Positions 13,801 through 25,800 of a DNA stretch of 64,000 bases are shown here, one piece after another (position 1 is the first letter of the stretch; the number at the start of each line of letters is the position of its first letter). The translations under genes were made by a program, and so were the position numbers. The stretch is taken from positions 5,101,001 through 5,165,000 of the forward strand of contig JASJOG010000002.1 in the NCBI GenBank assembly GCA_030142905.1. The letters run 5' to 3'. The stretch comes from Heliopora coerulea. Its lineage: Eukaryota > Cnidaria > Anthozoa > Scleralcyonacea > Helioporidae. Under the pieces are notes generated by a model. The model worked only from the letters and a program-made list of their open reading frames with translations, made no database searches and was not told where the DNA came from.

Positions 13801-16800
13801 AGCCACCTCCTGTGTAGCCTCTATTACATGTACAAAGAAATGAACCAGGCGTGTTGGTGCATAAGGCATTATCATCACAAGGACCATATCCAGAATTAAC
13901 ACACTCGTCGATATCTAAACAATGACATTTTTGAGACTGAGATGACGCACAAAAAAGAACCTAGCCTTTCAAGAAAGTAGCAACTCCAGTTTGCCAGCCC
14001 GGAGCTCTGTCGAGTTTATGTAACCTTCAATCATCAACTTGACCCTATGAAGTCACTGATTTTTATAATTTATTCCAATAATCTAATGAAATTTACAATA
14101 CTAACACGACATAAAGTAGAGCAATCTTTTTAACTACTATTCTGGTTATGTTTTTAGGATACGTTTCCCTTGTAATCTCAATGAAGACAATGGAGGAGAA
14201 ACAGCAGCTTTAGCTCGACAGATATTATGAAAGAAAGAAAAGTTCGTCCTCTGGGGAAGACTTGCTGTAGTTAAGTATGTAAGAATTTTTCTCTTTCTTT
14301 TTTCAACGTTTAGGATTTGTGGAGACTGCAGAAATAATCCTACTTCATCTCCCAATGAAAACACGTGACACTGCAAGTGCTAAGCTACTAAAAACTTGCT
14401 GGATAAAATAAATTGGCTGTCAGTATTTTGTATTTATAGTACTTGTCATTTACTATAGAGGGCGAAAGTATAAAATTGTAACTGACTAAAAACTATGTCC
14501 AGTCGACAACCTTAAAAATATACGATTAAACATATTTCTAGTAGATCGTAAGATAGTAGATCGTCCAGGTTACTATAGTCTTGAGAAAGACTGTTGATGA
14601 CTGAAGTTTCGACGGCCTCAGCGGCGGTCATCTTCAGAGTCAAAGTCTCGTCAAAGTCTCTTTTTTTTCTCGTCAGAGTCAAAGTCAGTCTCCTTTTGAC
14701 CTTGAAGATGACCGCCGCTGAGGCCGTCGAAACGTCAGTCACCAACAGTCTTTCTCAAGACTATAGTAACCTGGACAATCTACTATCACTAACATGTACC
14801 GATTCTCCTGGGTTCAAACCATTTACTTTAAAACATATTTCGAAAAATAACGTCATCTTGAAAACTCAAGATACGAGTCAATGACTGGACGAAATTTTGG
14901 TTCAAACTGCGATATTTCGACCTTATTTCAAAGTCATCTTCAAAATATAAAGTCGAGTTATCACAGTTTGAATCAAAACTTCGTCTTGTCATTGACTCAC
15001 ATCTTCAGTTTTCAAGATGACATTCTTCGGAATTTGTTTTATCTTATACAATTGATTAAGGCGGGGACCTTTTTTCAATTTATGGTAGTATTGCTTTAAT
15101 ATTTCCATTTTCTTATGAAGAGAGGATGAAAGGATTGATACAGGGATAAAGTCTTCAGCCCCCAAGCTGGGTAGAGCAGAAAAAACTTTAACAGGTCTTC
15201 AGCATTAAGAAAAACACTGTCTCTGTGAACGTTAAAGCGATCGTAACGAAATTGTAATTTTCCACTAACCAACGCACTTGAGTCCATCTCCTGTGTAGCC
15301 TTTGTTACATGTACAAACAAATGAGCCAGGGGTGTTGGTGCATAAGGCATTCTCATTACAAGGACTATCTTCAGAAATAACACACTCGTTGATATCTAAA
15401 TAACGATATGTTTTAGAGTGATATGACACATACAAAAGCATCTAGCCCTTCCAGCTAATAGCAACTCCAGTCTACGGGCTCGGAGCTCTGGGAAGTTGGT
15501 CCAAATTTTAATCATCAGCTTGACTGTATCAAGTAATATATTTTAAGAGTTTATCTTAATATCCAACATCATGTGAAGTAGAGTAATCTTTTTAACCGCT
15601 ACTGCAGGGTATGTTTTTAGAATTACTTTTTCGAAAATTTGATAAGTAATTTTACATGTGAAAAATATGGAAGAGGAACATTCTCACAAACGAAATTTTC
15701 AGTTCATATATGAAATTGAAACATTTCACATAAGAAATAACTAATTCATATGTGGACCGTCTTTGTTTTAAATTTCGCATGTGAAATCTTGGTGCAAGAA
15801 ACATGTATTTTACATATGAAATGGAAAATTGCATATAAAAAATAATTTCACATATGAAGTTTTCATTTTCACATCCGGGATTGAAAGAATTCACATATAA
15901 CATTTCATTTTCAAATGTGGAATAGCACGTGAAACTTTGAAAGGTAATAGTGTTCCTTGTAATCTCAGTGAAGACAGTCGAGCAGAAACAAATTTTTAAC
16001 ATCACACAAATTAGGAGAAAAAGTTATAGTTCGTCTACAGGCGAAGCCCCGAAACAATGAAATATCTATAAAGTTTTCTCTTTCTTATTTTAACATTTAG
16101 GTATTGAGGAGAGTGAAACAATAATCCTACGTCATCTTTCGTTGAAGGAAGCTGACACAGCAAGTGCTGAGCTACTCAAAATTTGCTCGAAAAGTTTGGC
16201 TGTCAGTAGTTTCATGTAAATGGTATCAGTAATTAAAAAAGAGTATATTGTAAAAATTGGAATTGACTAAGGAGGGGATTTTTTTCTCAATTCATGTTAG
16301 AATTCCTCACAGATTCTTATTTTCTAATAAAGGAGGATAAGTCGATTGATGCAGAGATAACAAAGTCTTTAGTCCACAAACTGGTTTTAGCAGACAACAT
16401 ATTAATCAGTTTTCTGCACTAAAAAAGAATCTTTATACACGTTATGGTGATCGTAACGGAATTGCACTTCCTTTGAAGCTGCTTGCCCCAAACAACCTAA
16501 ATCTTTTTTCACCAGCTTCAATAAAATTGACATATCAATCATTATGAGAAGAAACAGCAGTTGAAAAAATTGTTAATTTCCATTAACCAACACATCTGAT
16601 ACCGTCTCCTGTAAACTCTTTGTTACATGTACAAACAAATGAACCAGGGATGTTGGTGCACGAGGCATTCTCATCACAAGGACCATCTCCAGAAGTAATA
16701 CACTCGTCGATATCTAAACAATGATTTAAGAGTGACATGACACATCAGAAAAACACCTTGGCCCTAGAGCGATCTACGAATCCAATTTACCAGCCCGGAG

Positions 16801-19800
16801 CTTTGAGGGCTTAGCGCAAATTTCGACCATCAACTTGACTCTATGAAGTCACTGAATTTTCGAATTTATTCAATAATCCGGTGAAGTTTACTATACCAAA
16901 TTAACAAAAAAGTAGATTAATCCTTTCAACGACCATTTCAGGGTGTGTCTTTAGAATAAGTGTTCTGTGTAATCTCAATTTAGATAATCAAGCATAAACA
17001 GCAGCTTTAACACGATAGATATTAGAAAAAAAAAATTATAGTTCGTCTGCAGGTGAAAACCCGTTGTAATATAGTATCCAAGAATTTTCCCCTTCTTGTT
17101 TGAACATTTAGAATTGGGGAGACTGCAACAATAATCCTTCTTCTTCTTCTGAAGGAACGGGACACAGAAAGTGCTGAGAGCCACTCAAAATTTGTTTGGT
17201 AAGTTTGGCTGTATGTATTTTTTACATGGTATTTGTTATTAATAACAGAGAGCAAAACTATACTGTAGTATTGTAATTGGCTGAAGAGATTTTTTCTTAA
17301 TTTATGGTAATATTCTTTACGTATTTTCATTCTCTTACAAATGAGGATGAATCGATTGATGCAGGGACAACAAATTCTATACCTCCTAAGCTGCTTGGAA
17401 CAGGTAATATGTTAATACGTTTTCTGCATTAAAAAGAAAAAGAAAGGCTTCTTATTCGAGCTAATCCAAATTTCGATAATCAACTCGACTACATGAAGCC
17501 ATTGACAGAATTTGTTCTAATGATCCGATGAAACTGACAATACTAACGTAATATAGCATAGAGAAATCCCTTTAACTAATACTTCAGGCCATGTTTTTAA
17601 AATAAGAGTTCTTTGCAATCTCAATGAAGACCATCGAGCAGAAACGGTATCTTTAACGCGATAGATATTAAGAAAAAATAAAATATTATAGGTCGTCTGC
17701 AGACGAAAATCCGAGTTAATGAAGCACAAGTATCTAAGAATTTTTCTTTCTTATTTCATTATTTAAGGATTGAGGAGAGTGCAGAAATAATCCTACTTCA
17801 TTTCCAGATGAAGTAACGTATATAAGAAAGCGCTTAGATACTCCAAACTTCCTCGGTAAGTTTGTCTGTCAGTAGCTTTATGTAAATGATATCAGTTATT
17901 AATTAAAAAGGAGGAAAATTTCAAAATTGGAATTAATTAACGAGGGGATTTTTTTTCTTCATTCATGGTAGAATTGCTTATATATTTTTATTTTCTTATA
18001 AAGGAGGACGAATCGATTGAAGCAGAGATAACGAAGTCTTTAGCTCCCCAACTGGTTGGAGCAGACAACATATTAATCAGTTTTCTTCATTGAAAAAGAC
18101 TATCTCTGTGAACGTTACGACGATCGAAACGAAATTGCAGCTATATCGATATCTGCCTGCACAAAGCACGCTATATCTTTTTTCACTATAGCCTTAATAC
18201 AATTGACATATCCACGATTGTCAAAGAAGAAAAAGCAGCTAAAAAGAACAGATATTTTTTTAACTAACCAACACACGTGAGACCATTTCTTGTATAGCCG
18301 TTGTTACATGTACAAACAAATGAACCAGGCGTGTTGGTGCATACGGCATTCTCATCACAAGGATCATCTCCGGAAATAACACACTAGTTGATCTCTAAAC
18401 AATGATATATTTTTGAGAGTGAGATGACACATGGAAAAGTACCTAGCGCTTCCTACTAGCAGCGACTACAATTTAAGAGCCCGGAGGTCCGAGGAGCTAG
18501 TCCAAATTTCTATTATAAACTTGACTGTATGAAGTCACTGATTTTTAGAATTTATTCTAATAGTCTAGATGAAATTTACTGTACTAACGTAATATAAAGG
18601 AGAAGAATCTCATTAAGTACTATTTCTGAATGTGTTTTTAGAATTACCTTCACGAAAATTTCATGCGATTTCCCAATTTTAAAAAAAAAAAATTGAATTG
18701 GAACATTCCTACATATTGAATTTTCATTTGAGATATGAAATCGGAATGTTTGACATATCAAATAACTAATTCACATGTGAAATTACTTTGTTGAGAATTT
18801 GATATCTGAAACCTTGGTGCACGGAATATCTACTTTACATATGAAATGAAACATGGACATATAAAAATTAATTTAATATATGAAATTTTTCCTTTTACAT
18901 ATGGAATTGAAACAATTCACAGATGTATTCATATGTGAAATTGGATGCGGGATTTTGTAAGGATATAGTTTTCCTCGGAATCTCAATGAAGACAATCGCG
19001 AAGAAACAGCAGTTTCAACATGACAGATATGAAAAACAAGACAAACTTGTTTGCGGGGAAGAACCGGACCGATTAAGTATTGTAGAGTTTTTTCCTTACT
19101 TGTTTCAACATTTAGGAATGCTAGATCGAAACTGCAGCAATAAACCTACTTCCTTCTCTGATGAAGGAACGTGACTCAGCAAGTGCTGAGCTACTCAAAA
19201 TTTGTTCGTTACGTTTAGCTCTCAGCACTCCTTTGTAAATATATGCGTTAATGACTGAGAACAAAATTTCCACATTCTAATTGACTGAGGGAATTTTTTC
19301 TTAATTTATGGGAGTGTTGCTATATATGTATATTGTTGTAAGGGAGGATGAATCGATTGATGTGAAGATAAAGTCTTTAGCTTTCAAGTCAGGTGAAGCT
19401 GGCAATACTTTATTATGTTTTCTGCATTAAATAAAAAGACTATCTTTGTGAACGTTACGGCGATCGTAACGAAATTCCACCGATTTGGAAACTTGCCCGC
19501 ATAAAGCAATCTAGATCTTTTTTCACCACAGCCTAAATACAATTGACATATCAACCAATGGAAAAGAAGAGAATGCAGCTGAAAAAACCGATATTTTTTT
19601 ACTAACCAACACACTTGAGACCATCTCCTGTGTAGCCGTTGTTACATGTACAAACAAATGAACCAGGGATGTCGGTGCATAAGGCATTCTCATCACAAGG
19701 ACCATCTCCAGAAGTAATACATTCCTCAATATCTAAACAATTATAAATTTCAGTGTGATATGACACATAGAAATGCACCTAGCCCTTCCAGCTAACAGGG

Positions 19801-22800
19801 ACTCCGGTTGACCAGCTCGGAGTTCTGAGAAGGTAGCGGAAATTTCGACCATCAACTTGACTGTATCAGGTCATTTATTTTTCTAACTTATTTTTACAAT
19901 CCCACGAAACTTAAAATACTAACGTAACTTAAGGTGGAGCAGTCGTTCAACAGTTTCGTCAGGGTATGCTTTTGGAATTAGTGTTCCTCGTGATTTTAAT
20001 GAAGACAATCATGAAGTAACAGCTGTTTTAGCACGATATGTATGATAAAAAAACAAGACGATTTCGTTTACCGTGGGAAACCAGGTCCAGTTAAATATTT
20101 TAGAGTTTTTCCCTTTCTTGTTTCAACATTAAGGATTTGAGGATCGAGAATGCAGCAGTAACCCCGCTTCCTCTTCTCATGAAGGAACGTGATACAGCAA
20201 GTGCTAAGCTACTCAAACTTTGCTCGGTAAGTTTGGCTACTGGTATTTCTATGTTAATGTGTCTGTTAATTACAGAGGACAAAATTTCAACATTCTAATT
20301 GACTAAGGGGAAGAATTTTTCTTAAGTTATGTAAGTATTGCTTATATGTATATTTATTTTTTTATAAAGGAGTATGCATCGATTGATGCAGAGAAAGCAA
20401 AGAGTTTAGCCCAAAGTAGGTTGGAGCAGGCAATATTTTATTAAGTTTTCTGCATTAAAGAAAAAGACTAGGTCTATGAACGTTACGACGAACGCTACGA
20501 AATTCCAGCTATATAGAAACCTGTCAGTACCAAGCAGCCTATACGGTTTTTCACCACAGCCTCAATACAACTTGGGCGATTGGTGAACCAGGCGGAAATC
20601 TTAGGCGAAGTAGAAATAAAATAGCCCAGCAAAACACACGAAATATAGGCATGGTGAATTTTTATTGAATCTAACGTTTCGTTGCAACCTGCAATATCAT
20701 CAGAGAATGAATGGTTACGTTAAATGAATGATATATTTAGATTGTATTACAAAGGTGATGTTAACATGATAGGCGTGTGTAAAGAAGTGTGGAGTAAAGA
20801 CAAAAGCGAGGAAGTGACAGGGTGTCATTGAGGTATGACAAACAACAGGCAGGAAACAGTTAAGAGGCAAAGGAAATAAGCATAATCTAAAATAGAGACA
20901 GTGGAAAGGAGTCCAGATTGGTATTGAGTGAAGGGTTAAACTTACGAATTAAGAGAGTATCTCTCATAAGAAGTTCTAAGCTGTTAGTAGAGGAAGATAA
21001 AAGATTAAAGTCACGTGGAGAAACCGGGTGTCCCGTGTCCCTGTCCCTTTCCTGTAACAAAATACTTGTGGGGGCAGGGTTAACGCACTCTTTCCCAGTA
21101 ATGGCTGATATGCTCAAGTGGTCTGAAATACGGGTGTGGAAAATACGCCAGGTTTGGCCGATATACAACGAACTACACGGTACACACTTAAAATTATAAA
21201 CCACATAGGATTTCAGAATCTTGGGAACCCGGTCCTTAAAGGGGGAAAAATCAGCCAAACGTAAAGAGGGACGAAAACGAAACGAAGTTTTATATGTGGA
21301 AACGTACAGAAACAGAGTTTACTTATCTGGGTGCGAATTTGCAGGCTATGTTGCCCAGTAAATGGTAAACAGAAATATATGATCTTTTTGGGCGCAAGGG
21401 AAACTTTTGGGGCTGGCGAATGTATCTTGTTAAGATACGAGTGAATGCAGTTGTCAATAAAGGAAATAGGGTAACTGTTTAACTAGAATGTTTTCTTAAA
21501 GCTAACAAGTTGAGACGTAAAAGAGGCAAAGCAAGAGCAATTACTAAAATAGCGGTGAAAAAGAGTCATGACTAGTCCTTTTTTATACTCGAAGAGGATG
21601 AAACTATTGTAGTTTGTATATAAGCCAGTAAATGTGGGCGTCTGAAAAACTGAGGTTGAATCAATAAAAGTTCACCATGCCTATATTTCGTGTGTTTTGC
21701 TGGGCTATTTTATTTCTACTTCGCCTAAGATTTCCGCCTGGTTCACCAATCGCCCAAGTTGTATTGAGGCTGTGGTGAAAAACCGTATAGGCTGCTTGGT
21801 ACTGACAGGTTTCTATATAGCTGGAATTTCGTAGCGTTCGTCGTAACGTTCATAGACCTAGTCTTTTTCTTTAATGCAGAAAACTTAATAAAATATTGCC
21901 TGCTCCAACCTACTTTGGGCTAAACACTTTGCTTTCTCTGCATCAATCGATGCATACTCCTTTATAAAAAAATAAATATACATATAAGCAATACTTACAT
22001 AACTTAAGAAAAATTCTTCCCCTTAGTCAATTAGAATGTTGAAATTTTGTCCTCTGTAATAATTAACAGACACATTAACATAGAAATACCAGTAGCCAAA
22101 CTTACCGAGCAAAGTTTGAGTAGCTTAGCACTTGCTGTATCACGTTCCTTCATGAGAAGAGGAAGCGGGGTTACTGCTGCATTCTCGATCCTCAAATCCT
22201 TAATGTTGAAACAAGAAAGGGAAAAACTCTAAAATATTTAACTGGACCTGGTTTCCCACGGCAAACGAAATCGTCTTGGTTTTTTATCATACCTAAAACT
22301 TCACCATGCCTATATTTCGTGTGTTTTGCTGGGCTATTTTAACTATTATTAACTATTATTAACTATTGCCAAAGAAGAAACAGTTGCTGAAAAAGCCCCA
22401 ATTAATCTTCCACAAACCAACGCACTTGAGGCCATTTCCTGTGTAGCCACTGTTACATGTACAAACAAATGAACCAAGGGTGTTGGTGAATAAGGCATTC
22501 TCATCACAAGGACCGTCTTCAGAAATAACACACTCGTCAATATCTAAACAACAGCATATTTTAGATAGACATGATATGGAAAAGCACAAAGCCCTTTCAG
22601 CTGATAGCAACTCCAATCTACCGGCCCAGAGCAGTGATAAGTTAGCCCAAGTTTGGATCATGAACTTGACTGTACGAAGTCACTGATTTCTAGAATTTAT
22701 CTTAATGATCCGATGTAAAAGTCGACCAATCGAAGACTACAATATAAAGAAACTTTTCCGCGAAAATAAATTTCGTTTCAGGCTGAGGGTTTTTAAAAAA

Positions 22801-25800
22801 TATTCCGTTATTTACCGTCGTTATCTAGTATATTCACAGTAGCTGCTGGGCCCAAATTTACTGCTGCTGAGGAGGTAAGAGAAATAGTAAATGCTTCTGT
22901 TGGCTCATCTAAAAGATCATCAACCAATTCGATCTCGATTGACTTCGGTCCGATCTCTCCAGCTCGGAATGTAATATTCTTAGTTACTGCAACAAAATCG
23001 TCCTTCCCAGCGGTTGATGGTTGAGTAGTTATACTAAGAAAAGTTCAAATATAAAACAGAAAACATTAATCTAATCTATTTTAAGACTTACAAATGTTTA
23101 GCTATATATGTCAGAAATAGACAACATTCTTAAGCAAAGTTTCAGTCACAAAAATAGCATTCCCGAATCGTCCATACAAACTGAAACAAACGAAAATCAA
23201 AACAAAAAATTTCCTAAATTAATTGTTTTGACTTACCCGATAGTCACAGGTGTAGTGATTTGGCCAGACGTAACTCCAATTTCTACCAACGCCTTCTCGT
23301 TTTCAACAACATCGTAAATACGTTTTTTGAAATCGATGATAATAACTATTAATATCAAAGAATTACAAAAGGTAATTGCTAAAGGCTCCCTCCTTGAGCA
23401 CAATTCCGTTTACATAATAGCTTCCGTGGATACATGGAGTCAAGGTTTTCTTCGATTTATTATAGAGGTATGTCTACCAGACATTTTTCCAAGGAGAAGT
23501 GATTAGGTGACAAAATAGAACTGAGGACGGATTGAACTACTACACGAGATATAGTTTAAAATTCTGATTGGTCTGAACTTCTACTAAAAACCATCCGTGA
23601 GATATTTCACAAAAGCATTTTTGAATAAATACACGTAAAGAAGCTGCAAAACTGATCGTTATTCCACATTCGTTGCCAGATCGGATCCTGAATGAAAGAC
23701 AGTGCACTCGACGATTTCTTTGAGTCCTTCTTATTTAACGCATCAACCTCCTCCTCTATAAACTTTAACTTGAAGACCTTACCACAAACACAGACAAAAA
23801 CACAGGCAAAAACACAGTTCATTCTCAACACATAACTTTGCAGAAGTAAAAACGCTCGTTTCCCTTGGTCTTACACTACATGGGGCTAATGACTAGTTTA
23901 AGCCTATTGAAAGCAAGCAGGTTTTCTCTATAATTTTCATAGAGAATGGTTTGCCCTGATTTATAAACAATGGCCTTACATAAAAGATCAACATGTTCTA
24001 ACCTTCACACGTTTTTCCATCTCCAGAATACCCTTCATTGCAAGTGCAATCATGTGTTCCAGGACCTGTGTCCCTACACGTGGCGTACTCGTGACAGTCA
24101 TCTTTATCAGTACCGCATATTTTAATTTCTAAAAAAAATATCCGGGATATTATATGTAATCAATTGAAAAAGGTGTCAATCTCCAAACACATGCTCCGTG
24201 ACAAACGTTTTGTGGCATATAAGGTGCAAAATAATTTTCCTTAAATTAGTGGATTACGTTCCACAATTTTAATGCCTAACAAATTAAAGAAAACAAACAA
24301 AAACAAAACAAAACAAAACAAAACAAAAGAACACAAACTCTTACATTGGACACTCGTCCAACTCAACAGACTCCCTTAAAGACACATACCACCACCGTTA
24401 TTTCGAAAATTCCAAACAGGCATACCGACAGTTTTAGAATTATTAAATGTGAGTCCGAGGAATGCAATCGTAATATCCTAGAAATTCGATATTTCAACTG
24501 CACTATATCTCGTATTACAGCATATAAATTCTATGATCGGCGTCCATTCATGTAGATAAGTGAAGACACCACTCTCGCATGTAACCATGTCTACATGTGG
24601 AATGAGTATCGATGAAGTCTGAGAAATCGCCCGTATCTTTCAATCGAAAGATGTCAAAACTGATTACTCAATAACAGATTGTTAGTTCGGTATGCGCCAC
24701 AGGTATTAGGCTTAAGTTTCGTAAAGAACGATGGACGATGGGGCGAGTTCTGTGAGAAAAACCGAGGACGAATGCAGTGCTTTACTCTATGGCTGAGTTC
24801 GCTATCCCTTCTATGCGCAAAAAGACGCGTGCTGAGTGGACTGACAGCCGTGCAATTCCTTTTTGGTACAGAGCGGCTAGTTCGGGTGGGAAAAATTCCA
24901 AGTAGATTTGAAGATAAACCAACCAGATTCAGGTGCGTTTTATAAAATATGTATATCAACAAACTACGAAAAATAACGTTAAATCTTCTCAACGATAATG
25001 TTAAGCAGAAAAGCAGATGAATAGAAGCAAAAAAGAAGAAGCACGAGGTAAAAACAAGTGAGCCGAAGCAATTAATTCACAAACACAAAACTTCATTAAA
25101 AGCGACCAAGAAATATAAGTTCACAAGGTTTTGTTATTTCTGTTCTGCGAGGTGGCGGCTTAGGTTTATAATTGCAAATTTTTAACCATAAATTTTGTTC
25201 TATTTTTTATTCAAACTTATTTCAAAGGGTTTTCTTATTGTTAACCTTCAAAAAGTATACCCGAATGTATTGTTTCTTACATCAACTCGAAAATTTCATC
25301 CTCACAACTCTCCGATTTACGCAAAACTTTTTGCACGATTTTGCAGCTAATAACCTTACGTACAGAACGGATAATAAGCTGAAACATATAATGAAGAAAA
25401 GTACATAAATGGCTCATATACATTGAGTAACTTCTTTGTTGAAATAACGCAGTGGTGGTGTTGCGAACGTCATCACCATGGTTATTGAAAATGACAGGAA
25501 ATATGTTCACAGACCTGCACACGTCTTTCCATCACCAGTGTATCCGTTGTTGCAAGTACATTCATACGTTCCAGGACCAGTGTCAGTGCACGTTGCAAAT
25601 CTGTGGCAGTCGTCTCTTTCAGTACCACAGATATTCGGTTCTAAAAACACAAAGAATAAACATCTGGAAAAATTCCCTGTTTACCGTAAAACAATTCAAA
25701 TTTCAACTTTAAAGCCCCAGAAAATTTTGCACAACTGTAACTTCATTTCGGATAGAGGCCCACTCAAAAATAGGCATTCCTTAATTTACCGTCGTTATCT

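Larger units (their letters stand above)
20040..22290. repeat. Inverted duplication of host intron around a PLE
   Basis: Host intron sequence at about 20040-20570 recurs as a near-identical reverse complement at about 21765-22285. The PLE end sequence CACACGAAATATAGGCATGG is at 20636-20655, inverted at about 21677-21700, and again at about 22300-22340. The arms total about 620 bp. Confidence 0.8.

Noticed and set aside
23108..23317. 69-aa plus-strand [15 protein letters not shown] repeated in four places
   Set aside because: It is repeated only because the 6.6-kb unit is repeated. It overlaps a minus-strand Calx-beta exon and its intron and shows no protein-like pattern.
24654..24992. 112-aa minus ORF and 88-aa plus ORF over the same bases, repeated per unit
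   Set aside because: Intronic, mutually overlapping, with no domain-like pattern. The repeats differ by random rather than synonymous changes.
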